Source: Antedon bifida (taxonomy: Eukaryota > Echinodermata > Crinoidea > Comatulida > Antedonidae). From it: a stretch of DNA of 64,000 bases. Position numbers and translations under genes: made by a program. The notes under the pieces are model-generated. The model was not told where the DNA came from, did no database searches, and saw only the letters and a program-made list of their open reading frames with translations. Shown here piece by piece: positions 1-12,274 of the stretch (position 1 is the stretch's first letter; each line of letters opens with the position of its first letter). The DNA lies in NCBI GenBank assembly GCA_963402885.1, contig OY727099.1, positions 20,355,001 through 20,419,000 on the forward strand, written 5' to 3'.

Positions 1-1698
1 TGATTGACGAAATTAATAATTGATTGGAATAGAAATTGTTAATAATGAATTCCTTATGATTGAAATAATGTTCTTTATTCTTAGTTTCACGACAGACAGT
101 ATATATTTCATAGCAATACATAAAATATTCATGTTTTTCAAGATTACACATTTTTATTAACATTAAAAAAACAGTTTTGTGCATAAAATATGACGTTGAC
201 GATATGACTAGGATTTTTTTGAGTATATTTGTGTGTGCGTGTGTGTGTTTTGAGTATTCTTCCAATTTCGTATTTTCAGAATTTCTGATTGGGTATAATT
301 GATTTTCAAGTGTATTTGTCAGGAAAAAAAATAAAGATATATCCAAATTGATTAACAGCATACTATGCAATAAATGTATGTTCAAAAAGTGAAACATTAA
401 GAAATTAGCAATGTAAAAAATTCTTTTTTTTGTGTACAAACCAAGATTTTTATTTGTTTTAAACATTACCATTATGAATCGAGAAATTGTGGAACGGGCG
501 GCTAAATCCAAAGAAACAATTATTATTATTGTTAGTACTTAAACGGCTTTTGTTTTATTGTTAGGTACAGTATCTATAGATAAAATTGTTACATTTTTAA
601 AAATCTGAAATTAAATGATATTTATCAGACGTATTTTCAAAATAACTTCTTCAAACTATTTACTGTTGCTTAGCAATATTCTTTAAAAATGTTTAATATT
701 CTAGAATCAAACTCAAATTTTAAATCTCGGGCGCACTTTCTGGGAATTCTACATTTTTAGATGTATCAAATTCGTTTTCATTTCCAGTTTCAGTCTGATT
801 TCAGTAAAAAACCGAAAACGATGTTATAGTGAATAAGTATTATTGTAAAAGCATTGATAATAACCTTACAGTTATGAGGGGGAAAAGAATTTGGTATTCA
901 ATTCAGGTAACAGAAACTTCCATCCATTTATCTTCAGAAAAATATTTAATATGAAATTTTATGATATATAATAATAACAGTATTTTCTTGTGTCAAAATC
1001 TCTCGGGTAAAATGAAAAAAATTTTACTTTTAATTATAATAATCGGCTGTGCAATTCGTAGAAGAATTTTGTTCCGATTTTTGAAAAAATGATTTTTAAA
1101 CTGAAATGTTCTTCTTACAATCCTAATTCTACTACTACTACTTCTGTTTATCTTGAATTTCAAAAAGGTAAATATTTATCAAGAAATATCGGTGGGACAG
1201 TAAGTTAATTGGCTATATATGCAATTTATTTCAATTATTATAATTGACAGGATAAAACAAACCTGTTTTAATAAAAAGAAACAAAATTAGAAAATTTACT
1301 ATGTTGGTATTAAATCAAAAAGCCAATATATTTATGGTAGTTGTTTTACATAGTTGTTTTTAAATCAAAATTTGTGATTGAAATGCTTTTAGTTTTTATT
1401 GTTAGATATCCATGTGTTGTGTAATGTCATATTCTCTCATCTCAGGGTTTTAGATGTCAAATTAAGTTTAAAATTATTTTAAAAATTGAATATTAAATTC
1501 TTACGTTTTACTGTCTGAATGGTGTCCCCACCACCAACTTATTAATTGTATGAGTTTGTTGAACATCATACTAACATTAAACTTTGACCTTACTATTGAC
1601 CTTCTCTTGACCTTACTCATCATCAGTTTCATTACCTGTTGCTATGTTCATTCTACATACATCTGTACTAGAATTGATTTGGTCAGATAACACTCTTA

Positions 1699-1816
1699 AT
1701 AAATAGCTAGCATTAATAATAAGCACTACTCAAGTTTAATAAATAGCTAGCAGTAATAATAAGCACTACTCAAGTTTAATAAATAGCTAGCAGTAATAAT
1801 AAGCACTACTCAAGTT
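1699..1816. repeat. 40-bp tandem repeat, three copies
   Basis: The unit begins AATAAATAGCTAGCA and ends CACTACTCAAGTTT. It recurs at 1701, 1741 and 1781, a period of 40 bp. Copies differ by one base (CATTAAT against CAGTAAT). It is non-coding in an AT-rich spacer. Confidence 0.9.
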
Positions 1817-2780
1817 TAGAATCTCATGTGCGCTTCTGGGAATTTCCCAACAAATCTCATTTTTCTGTTTCTATTTCAGTCAGACAGATATTTTAAATCA
1901 TTCTTTTTATTTGCCAAAGCCTCTCATTTGATCTCTACTTTTTTTTCCCAGTAATGTTTACCTAGATTATTAGGGTTCCAGTTTTCTCGCAAAAGTAAAA
2001 TTTTATCCTCATCATATCCATTAAATTTCTAGTATATCACTGCTGTTTAGAATGTTATCCCTGTCAAAATTAAATTATTTTTTTATAGCCTTTAGTTTTT
2101 CCGAAAATGTTTCAAAGAACTAAATATAAAAAAAAAATATTATATATACAGTTATTATTGTCTTATATTGACAACATACTTTTGTTTACTGTAAACCTTT
2201 GATAATTTAGTTATCGTATAGAGCATTCTCACGTAGGCTGCAATCGGTTAGGCTAACGGTTAGCTCCCAATCTGGATTGCAGTCCTCTAGTGTGAACTAG
2301 GCCTTACTCTTTTGTTGTTCAATAAGTGTTTTGTGTAACAAATACTGTAATAATTTACTAAAACAAAAACTGGAACCCTGTTTTTAATATGCCTTACCTT
2401 GAATTTGTCGAAATAGTTATTATTATTATAATCAATTATTATTATTAATTAAAAAGATTATATACTTTTATTAAATATTTTCTTGGTGCTTCTCATTTAA
2501 AATTAAAATTTTTTCAAGCCGCAGCATGTTATTTTGTTAAAATATTTTATTTATTGTGAATCAAAGAAAACGAAAACAGAAGTACAGTTTTGGTAACCAT
2601 TCCAATTTGCAATTATTAGAAAAAAAATTAAGCAAAAATTATCGAATTATTTTATTTTTAAGAATATGAAGAAAAAAAGTTGTTTTTTGGACCTTGTTGT
2701 ATTTTTTTTAATCAAGGTTTTTTTTTTAATGTTGAAAAAGTGGACAGTAAAAAGTGGAAAGCGTCTCCATTTTGGTAGGA

Positions 2781-2971
2781 GACTTTTTGATTGCGCGATG
2801 AAATTCAAAAGGCAATGAAGCGCACATACCTATTGCTATTTTCTGCGCATGTTTCTACAAACTTAACATGAAATCTCTGCAAAAGTTTTGTTTGTTTGTA
2901 AATATGTATAGATGATCGTAAAGATTCGTTGCTCCGTCGTCTTTAGCATCATGTTGCGCAATCAAAAAGTC
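2781..2971. repeat. Inverted repeat, possible small foldback element
   Basis: GACTTTTTGATTGCGC at 2781-2796 is repeated as its reverse complement near 2955-2971, about 190 bp apart. This could be a MITE with short terminal inverted repeats. No target-site duplication was established. Confidence 0.45.
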
Positions 2972-4044
2972 GTGAAAATAGGAGTTGTTTCGGATTGTGA
3001 CGGTAGGACTTGTGACAGAAACATGTATCATCAGACATAACAGATACAATTCATGTTTTAATCGGCACATTCAAAGATAGACACGCCATGCACATAATTC
3101 TATTTGCTAATAGACTTTCTAGGTCGTTTCGCTTCACTGCTCCGATACTACTTGTAGTAATAATCACCAAGTGAACAATTTGCATCATTTATTCGTACTT
3201 ATCTCAAAAGATGAGATCTGACAGTTTATGCAAATGTTTTCTTGGTGTCTTACTTTTAGTTAATGTTATTTAGAACCAGTCTTTTTTTTGTGTTAAAGTT
3301 GAAATACATTTTTTAAATAGTTGTGTATTCATTATTTAATGGCTTCCAAAAATGTTAATAAAATATGCATTATTTCAGGTTACATGACATGCCTTATTTC
3401 TTAACCAGTATATGTTGGAAAATATCTACTGTTTGGTTTAGTCTTTTATTTCAAACTTTACCAAGTTCTGTGTATATTAAGTTTTATTTTTCAGTTTAAT
3501 ATTGAAAAATAATACATGGGTTTGAAGAATTAATATACATAACATTTTTACTGTAGTATTTGTTAGGCAATCAGTAGTCAGTAGTATAATAGTTTATAAT
3601 GCACTATTGACTATAGTATTGACAATAGTATTGACAATGACTTCTTGTTGTTTATTTTTTTAAATAATAGCTAATTAGCATTAACTATTAGGTAATTTTA
3701 ATTAAGTAATTATTCTACAAGCTTATTGGGTCAGTGAAGCGTAAAAATCCTTTCTTGTGAACTGTGCGAGCTATATGTATGGTAGTCTAATAAACAAGTT
3801 AATTAGAATGTTTTGTACAAGTTGTTCATTGAAATATTATGTGAAGATTTTAAATTAGGGAGATTTTAATTGGGACATTGTGACGCAGAAGGCTGTGACT
3901 TGTGTTAGGAGATAGACGATTTGGAGCAGTCTGTTTTATTGAATTAGGTATAAACATCACCCGACTGTTTCGCAGCGTTATTTCATACTCATATTCCTTC
4001 TTCTATCGAGTCCAACAAGCTGAAGATTTTGCAACTAGGAGGCC

Positions 4045-4292
4045 TACTAGAAGTGGCTGTGAGTGACAGTGGCCGAGTGTGGGAACTAGTATACCGAGGT
4101 GACTGCCTACTCGTCTCGAAAGATGTACTATGTTCTTTAAAGTGCACACGAGCCATGTACTGGACCTACGGTTTATAGTCCTTATCCAAGAAGACATGTT
4201 CTATCACCAGAACCATGGACTGAGTGAGCCTTAAACCCTTACCGGTGTTATGTCTATGGAGTACAGTTCCACTGTCTTAACCGCCACTCACT
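4045..4292 (-). mobile_element. tRNA-derived SINE, family 1 copy
   Basis: Shares a body (GTACTGGACCTACGGTTTATA and following bases on the plus strand) with copies at 10066-10322, 11820-12090, 27056-27258 and 56340-56680. The right end, read on the minus strand, resembles a tRNA head with an A-box-like GAGTGGCGGTTAAGAC. The B box is degenerate (GGGTTTAAGGC). Confidence 0.6.
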
Positions 4293-5747
4293 CGATCTGC
4301 ACATCCCACCCACAAGTAACCAAATCACAAAGGGAGCTTATAGGATCACACAGGGTTGTGTAAGTTCTGTTACAATAGGCAATTTTGCCCTAAGCCTGAA
4401 AAAAAAAACAAAGGTAACGCATTCTTGATTTAAAACATTTATTTTAAGTTCCATTTTCAATGGATAACATGTTTACAATTCAAACTACTTCAGCTGTTAA
4501 TATTCTAATTTACACACACATTTGGCAGATAGATATTATATTATATTTGGCTATAAAATATTAATCATAAAAGTTGGTATACAGCACCATTGTATAATAA
4601 CAATTTCATAATTTAAAAAAACAATAATTATAAAATCATGTCAATTAACTTATAATTTGACATTGGTTTATTCTTTACAATAAAAACTTTATTTTGTCAA
4701 TTTCACATAATAATATTAAGTATAATAAAATTATGTCTTTATGCGATAGTTTACAAATAATGAATGTTTGCGAGTTGCAGGCCTAACATTCATTATTTGT
4801 TTAAAATTTCCCCTTCTGTTCTAAAGTAAGCCTCCCATTGGCCAACACTCTCAAAAAGTTGAACAAGCAGTAGAACGAATAGAACTTATATTGTGCAATA
4901 GAATACCAGACAGCACATGAACCAATCAGTATATATACACCGGTATATTTAAATATACCGTTTTTTTTCGAATAAATGTATTTAATCACTCCTTGATATT
5001 AATTGTGTTGTATTTTTCATATCTAGGGGTATTTATTTGATTGTACATGTTACCATATTACACCCAAAAAAAAATATGCCCCCGCAAATAAACACCCCGG
5101 GGCGGTTTGAGTAAATATGGTACGTTATATTTTGTTGCTTACAATGAGCTGTAATTCTAAATTAACTGTAGAATTTCCCAGCATTTAAAATACCAAACGA
5201 TGTATCCTTTTTCACAAAGATTGGAAGCTACCAATGCTGTTTAACTCACAATGCCATTCTCTACTTTTACATTTATTTATTTATTGTAGGCTGCCAGTGC
5301 TGTTAGTTGTCATTATCTCTGCTTATACATTTATTTATTTATTTGTAATACTGTTACCTCCCACTCTTATAAACTCACTTTTTCATTTTTATACTCTTTT
5401 GAATACAACAGTTTTTAATTTGTCACTTGTCTTCTGTATTTGATGTTGTGTTGCCAGACTTCATTAAAGCCTGGTTCCCACTTGGACGTAACGCAACGAT
5501 GTTGGGTCAATACAAGATAGTTGACCAATCACAAGCAGGGAATCAAGTTTTAGACTGAGCTTCACTGCAAAATTATATTATATTTTTCATTCATTGTAAT
5601 ACTAATACAACATATCTGCATGAAGAGCTAAGGTGTAAATGTTTAAAGATAATGTTAAAACAAACTGCCTACATTCTATTCATTTTAAATGGTTTTCGCA
5701 CAAGTTGTAACAACTGCATTTGAAATTAGCGTTATATATTCTTATAA

Positions 5748-6735
5748 TCATCTGTTTTCACTCGTTTTTTGTTTATCGTAGAACGCTTTATGCCGTTCTA
5801 TGTTCATTCCTGAGATGCTCTCTCCAGCTTGCATTCGTTTGCGTCCGATGTAAATCATTACTACACCACCAAGAAGCGCAAAAACACCCATGCCAATATT
5901 TACTATTATTCTGAATTTATTCTTTGTGCTATTGATAATGGTGTCTCTGAAATAAAAGAAAAGACAAATGTTATTAGTGTTTTAAGATCTGTCTACACTA
6001 TCAAAAAAAAAGTGTGATGTGCCCAAATATGGTAGTGATATTCCTTAATATGGTAGTGATATGACATCATCATCCATATATGGGCACATCACATTGTGAT
6101 GTTGAAAAATTGAATCCTACTGATGATATGCATTTTATTTTTGAATATGGAATTAGAATTTTAAAAATATTGAATGTTGAAAAAACCTTACGATACAAAA
6201 TCCGGAATATCTTGATCAGACTTGTAGCGTCCCATAAATACCAATATCCAACGATCCACTTTGTTCGGCCTTGTTGCTCGTAAATGGAAACCTTCTAAAA
6301 CTAACAAAAAAGTTAACGGTTTCAATTTGTAAACGTTAACTGTAGGTAGTGCAATACATTGCTATATGATTATGAATAATGATACTAATAGGATTTTTAA
6401 ATCAATAACAATCCAATGACTGTGCAATTTATTTACCACTTGCAAACATAAAGACAACTTATAGTGTACTTACTCGGGTTCTTACCATCATCAGAGGCAA
6501 CTTCATTTTCCTTTACTTTATCAACATCCTTTTCACTTTTTGTACATAGTTTTCTAGCTGAAGCTAGGCTCATTGTGGGTTGCCTACATCTCGTTGACAA
6601 TCCTGCTGGTGATGACCCGAACGGCAACGCCGCCGGTGATAAACATATGCCTCTTCCACCTTCTAACATGGGCTGACCAATCCTAACAGTTCTGAAGCCT
6701 AATCGGCTAATATTTACTATTCCACGAAACATCAT
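5748..6735 (-). CDS. FAM162: FAM162 / UPF0389 family protein (mitochondrial-type single-pass membrane protein)
   Basis: Three coding exons on the minus strand: 6474-6735, 6192-6291 and 5748-5946, joined in phase 1 then phase 2, giving 186 residues and a TGA stop at 5748-5750. The start is one of two adjacent ATGs (6735 or 6732); the upstream in-frame codons lack ATG. The N-terminus MMFRGIVNISRLGFRTVRI is Arg-rich and free of acidic residues, like a mitochondrial presequence. Residues about 98-120 carry the family block RWILVFMGRYKSDQDIPDFV. Then come TKNKFRI and one hydrophobic helix (about 132-155), followed by the basic motif IGRKRMQAGES. This order matches vertebrate FAM162A (HGTD-P), which is linked to hypoxia-induced apoptosis at mitochondria; that role is family knowledge, not visible here. 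Intron 2 contains a truncated MITE. The gene is head-to-head with TGFBRAP1. Confidence 0.86.
5984..6096. mobile_element. MITE family 1 copy, right end missing
   Basis: Carries the left terminal sequence TCTGTCTACACTATCAAA and the internal palindrome TGTGATGTGCCCAAATATGG ... TATATGGGCACATCACA shared with seven other copies in the window. It lies in intron 2 of the FAM162 gene. Confidence 0.75.
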
Positions 6736-8103
6736 GTTCAAATCAATAATGAGCAACAAATATTTAAGCTTACAAGATATAAACTAATGTACCACTATTA
6801 CCAATACAACATGAAAACATGCACGTAGGCCCCTGGATATCCGTCTCGCGACTAGACTCGACTAGACTCCGGAAACAAATTTTTGTTTAGACTATGGAAC
6901 GCCATCGATGTCTTTTAATTTCTCCTCTCGCACACGTACACGTATCGATACCTTTGTCAATAAAAACCTGAGTGGCATTTTCAACTTCAAGTATAGAGTA
7001 TGGTGGGGATATAAAATAGATAAACATTTATAGGCCTAGAGTTTGATTTAGCATTCCGCAAACTTGCGAAATCGTTAAAATCGACACACCACCATAAATA
7101 ATGGAGAACATTAAGGATTGCAGATTTTGAATAGATTGAAGACACTAATGACGTGCCATACTACTAGATTGATTTGTGTCGAGATTTTTATTTGACGGAC
7201 GGCTAGTATATCTTCTGTGTGGAGAGGTACTGTGGATTGAGTCGACTTTTTTCAATGTTTATTTTGAGGTAATTTTACAGTTCATACTGAATCATATGAT
7301 GAGAATATAGAACCTTTTTAAAACCAGGCTATTAATGTTTATAAAGTCGTATATCATTATACAGTACTTATTTATTATGTGTAGTCTTGGCCCGTAGTAA
7401 TAGCCTAGGCCTAGGCCTAGCTAGGCCTGGTTTTTTTTTATAGGCCCAGCCTAGGTAGTATGGCCCTAGCCACCCTAGTATTGGTTGCGATTGTGGGTAG
7501 CAGGACGATTCGGCCAGGGACTTTTCGGTCCAGTGAGGACGGACGTTTCGGCCCATCCAATCGTGTTGGGTTAATACATCTCATGTGTGCCTTGACCTTA
7601 TAATTTATAGGCCTATCCTACAAATAAATATTTTTTTTTATTGAATTTTAGAATTTATAATAACATTTTGAAATATTTTATTTAGGCCTAGGCCTATTCT
7701 TTATTATTTTTTATCTAAATAAAAGTTGGATGTTTCGACCTGACCAAAGTGGGCTGAATGATTCTATTGGGAAGGTCGACAGAACCAAAATGTTACATTA
7801 TTTTAGACTCCCAGTCAATCGTTGGTGCTATGCAATTTCGCATGCCCGATCTCTCTCGAACTTAACCAATTTAAAATCATGAGTGGCCATGTCTTACTTA
7901 TGTCAAGTAAGTTAGGTGCGAATTCACAGGAAGGAAAAAGGCAGTCCTCCAATGCTTGGCAGCATTAGGGCTGCTCATACTCTGGGGGCCGCTTACTCTC
8001 TGGATAATAATAATGACATACACAGTTGATCATCCATGCTAATTCCATTTTAACCATTATGCCTCTTTATTCTTAATATAGGTGAAAGTAAACTCAACAA
8101 ACA
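6736..8103. promoter_or_regulatory. Shared divergent promoter region of FAM162 and TGFBRAP1
   Basis: The two start codons lie 1.37 kb apart and face away from each other. No other coding sequence is visible between them. The plus-strand gene has a splice acceptor (TTAATATAG) ending at 8081, 22 bases before its ATG, so it has at least one upstream non-coding exon in this interval. Bases 7395-7700 are rich in the motif AGGCCTA. The exact transcription starts cannot be placed by eye. A bidirectional promoter is inferred from the layout only. Confidence 0.45.
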
Positions 8104-11100
8104 ATGAGTGTTAAAGCGTTTGAACTTGTACCAGCGATCGAAAGGTTACAACTGCTGGGAGATAAAGCTAAAACATCGGTATGATTATTGTAGTTTAATA
8201 ATATATTTACTTTTAAATGAAACAAAATTTAAGAAAACCTAAAAAAAATGGTTTTAATGTATTGAATTTTTACCTGTTAAGAAGTTCTTGAAAATTTAAA
8301 TTTTATACGTTTTACCTATTATTAAAATTGATGAAAAAAATGATCTACATTTGAATACTTACTGTAAATCTAGGCCTATGCTTTTTACTGTTATGTAAAA
8401 CTTATGTTTAAATATTTTTATTGCAGATTGAATGTATTGAATGCTGTGGGAAAAATCTTTACATTGGAACAAGTGATTGGTAAGCTAATAATGAGATACT
8501 ATTTTCCAAACTAAATAAAAATGGATAATCTATTTTATTAATTTATCGTGCTTATATACTAAATCTCATTTGAGGCTTAGGGACTGGAGTGAAAAAGAGT
8601 TATGAGTCACAACCCTGCACTAGGTCAAGATTGAACCCTGGACCCTGGGATTGGAAGGCAAGCATGTTAACCACCAAGCTACAACATATAATGTAACACT
8701 ATAAAAAAGGAATGGTTTAACTCAACTCCCTTTTCTTATTTCAAGCTTTGTGGTTCATTTTCTTCTTGAAGAAAAAGTTCAAGCAAATGGCAAGATATCA
8801 TTTACAAGTGAAAAGCAATCCCACAAGTACTTGGCTGTTGTAAGTTATAACTTTATATACTTCAGGTTTTGGAGACATTCTTGTTTACATTAACTGATTG
8901 TTATTTCATATGCATTCAACAGTGACCAACTTACAGAATAGATAAACTATTTTATAATTTATTGTGCTTATAAACTAAGTCTCATTTGGGGCTTAGGGAG
9001 TGGAGTTGAAAGAGTCTCACTTGGACCTTGCACCAAGCTACAGCTCCACTATTTTGGACATATTGCATGCCTATTTTTTAATGAAATATTCCTCCATTTT
9101 AAGTGCATTTGTAATGTGAAGAGAATATGAACATCTTATTATTTTGTTGACTTTTTATGTTTTATATTTAATTTTATTTATTTTATGATTTTTAGAGGAA
9201 GCCTATTTCCCAGTTGAAGGCTGCATCGGCCTTGACTAGGATATTGGTTTTATGCGACAATGTGCTTACACTACTCAACATGTTTAATCTGGAACCAATC
9301 TTATCAGGAGCCAAGATCAAAGGGGTAATTGTCATATTCAAAAAATTAAAACCATAATACTAAAAATGCACTGAATACCATAATAATAATCGTTCTTATA
9401 TCGCGCCTATTGCACAATGCTTCTAAAGGGCTTTAAATTATTATCCCTATCATTTATTTGGATCAAACATGTATGAAAACATACTCCCGTAATGCAGCTA
9501 GTAATCAGCGCAAAGTTGTGTCTTCACCTTACCCATTTGTACACCAAGTAAAATGTCTTGCCTAAGGATACAAGCAATGCAGTGAGAGTTGGATTTGAAT
9601 GCGCAATCAGTATTCCAACGTCCAATAAACTGCGCCACACGGCCGCATCACAATGTTACAGGAGTGAATTTTTAACCCTTACACTACTGACGTTCAATCA
9701 AGCGTATGTATTCTGTCCGCTGAACTAAGTCACGTAAAAATGCGCAAATATTCTTCATTTTGTTTTTAACTTCATAAAGGATTAGGGTAACTTTTGCGGC
9801 TTTATGTATTCTTCGCTGTCTTCTTTTAGGTGACATCATTTACTGTAAATGAGAACCCAACAGGGAGTAACCCATTTGCCATTGAGATTTGTGTAGCAAC
9901 TCGTAAGAAGTCCGTTCAGTTGTACAGTATTACAGAGGATAAGATGAACATGATGAAGGAAGTGACAATACCAGATGTTCCTATTCTTATGGTAAATATG
10001 CTGGACTATGAATGAAAAACAGAACAATTCAATTTAGGGTACTTTATAAAGCGGACCACAAAATAGTGAGTGGCTAAGCGGTTAAGACAGTGGAACCGTA
10101 ATTACGTAGCCATTACACATCAAGCCTCACTCGCTCGCTCTCTGTTATGGTGGTAGAGCGAGTCTTCTGGGATAAGGACTATAAACTGTAGGGCCTGTGT
10201 ACACATCTGCACTTTAAAGAACCTAGTACATTATTTGAGATGAGTGTACTAGTACATCCCAGCCACTGATCATTACTGGCCCTATGGAAGACCAGTCTTT
10301 GACTGAAGAGGTCACCCAGTATAAATATTTAAAAAATTCAATAGAGGGTGCTATATAAGCTAATAAGGCAGAGCCATATATTGAAAGAGTTTTCGAAGAG
10401 TCTCCAAAATATCGCGTGCTCCATGCACGCTCTATGCGTACACGTTTATTTTGTATAGCGATTCTCTGTAATGGATTGTTTTTACATTTTGTTGTTTAAA
10501 ATCATGTTTGCAATAACTTAATCATTGTTATTATTTTAACAAAAACCTTTAAACAAATGGATTGTTTTGATATTAAATTCGATAGTTAAAGCCTTGTGAA
10601 CGTTATACATTTTTATAATAAGAATTCAATTCCGTATGCTTAATAGAAATAGTTTGACATAAATATGGCCGGTAATGTATCACATGACTTTCTAAAATCC
10701 GTGAATGCAATGTTGTAACTCTTTCAATTATGGCTATGTAATAAGGTGTACACAAAATCTTGAAAGTGAATCATCTACGGTATATTTGATGGATTTTAAT
10801 TTCGGAGAGATGGAATCTTTTCTAAAAGTAGGAAAAAGCTGCAAATTTTGAGAAACTTGAAATCTCGGTAAATGATTTTTGTATATCATTAGACTCTAAT
10901 ATATTCTTGATTTCAGAGTATGGATCGATACTGTGTTTGTATCGCTATGGCAACAGAGTACTGTCTCGTAGACACGGACACGTTACAAGTCACTGATCTG
11001 TTTCCATATGAACATGAGACCTCAAAACCTGTTGTAAAGAGAGTAGGCAAGGTAAATCTTAACAACTCCCAAAGTACAGTATAATAATAGATATTAATTA

Positions 11101-12274
11101 AAATGGCAATAAAGCTCTGTCTACACTATCAAACTTGTTTGACAAAAAAATGTGTGATGTGCCCAAATATGGTAGTGATATACCCAAATATGGTAGTGAT
11201 ATGACATCATGCACCCATTTATGGGTACAGTATATCAAATGTTTTGTCACATAATGTTTGATAGTGTAGACAGAGCTTTACATAGTCTTCAATAGTGTAT
11301 TATTATTATTATATATCAAATCTAATTTAATAGAAGTTTACAATGTATACAGTACCCATGGACTGTTTATTACTTCTAAATTACTATCACCACAAATTTC
11401 AAACTGTATATTTTCTAGGAAGAGTTTCTGCTTAGTGGACCAGGTGCGTTGGGAATGTTTGTAACGTCGGCAGGGATGTCACAGCGCCCTCCTTTGAAGT
11501 GGTCTGAATCAGTCTGTGGTGTGTGCTATGCGTTTCCATATATTGTTGCATTAGATGAGGAATTCCTTACAGTACATAGGTATAGAGATTTTTTGCTATG
11601 AAATATGAAATATATCATTAATGGTCTAATAGTACAGTACCTGCATAGTAAGCATAAGATTCCAGATTCAAATCTCCGTCAATTGATTATATTATCAGTG
11701 AACGGTTTACAGTTTTTCTATGCTTTTAAATTGATAATGGTTGGTAATGATATCTGCTAAGTTTTTCCAAGTGTCCTATATATCAAGATAAATATGGGTA
11801 AATAACCTGTGACTTTCAGCCTAACTGGGCTGAATTGCGCACAGCTGTGGACGGCACATGCAATAACTTCCTTCTCCCTTATGGTGTCAAGTGTTACCAC
11901 AAAATGGTGCCCATTTGTCTGTCCATAACAACAGGGGCTGAATGGACCAGTACACCGGGGTAACCACCTACTCTTACGAAAGATGAACTGGGTAATTTAG
12001 AGTACACACAAGTCAGATGTGTACACTGGACCTAAAGTTTTAAGTCCTTTATTTAAGACTTGTTCTAGGTACCACCAGATAATGTAGTAAAAGAAAACCT
12101 TAGCCAGTAGTTTTAAATGTTTAGATTTGTTTTTGTTTCAGTGTTTTAGATCAACAACAGAAACAGACTATTCCATTTTCTGGGGGTAAAATTCTTGGTG
12201 ATTATGATGGTAAACTATACATTGCGTCTAATAAGGAGGTGTACTCGTTAGTACCATTACCAGTAGAAAAACAG
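8104..12274 (+). CDS. TGFBRAP1: TGFBRAP1 exons 1-8: N-terminus and CNH (citron homology) domain
   Basis: Residues 1-314. Conserved pieces are IECIECCGKNLYIGTSDC (exon 2 into 3), LKAASALTRILVLCDN and LNLEP-type motif NMFNLEP with GAKIKG (exon 4), FTVNENP (exon 5), FLLSGPGALGMF (exon 7) and FPYIVALDEEFLTVHS followed by LDQQQKQ (exons 7-8). In the family this propeller-like region mediates tethering and cargo or Rab contacts. Exon 7 ends in phase 2 and exon 8 restores phase 0. Confidence 0.9.

Larger units (their letters stand above)
1..5747. other. AT-rich intergenic region without a recognisable gene
   Basis: No open frame here looks like a conserved protein, and the short frames are in AT-rich, low-complexity sequence. 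Contents I can support are a 40-bp triple repeat at 1699-1816, an inverted repeat at 2781-2971, a tRNA-derived SINE copy at about 4045-4292, and a fragment at 5465-5560 of the MITE family that carries GACCAATCAC. The stretch 5020-5120 resembles 25240-25380 (a motif around AATAAACGCC). The 3' untranslated region of the minus-strand FAM162 gene probably occupies the right edge. Confidence 0.6.

Noticed and set aside
2855-3070. Minus-strand frame of 71 codons in the left spacer
   Set aside because: No similarity I recognise, overlaps an inverted repeat, and lies in AT-rich non-coding DNA.
6464-6676. Plus-strand frame of 70 codons over FAM162 exon 1
   Set aside because: Antisense shadow of the exon; the minus frame has the spliced FAM162 domain.
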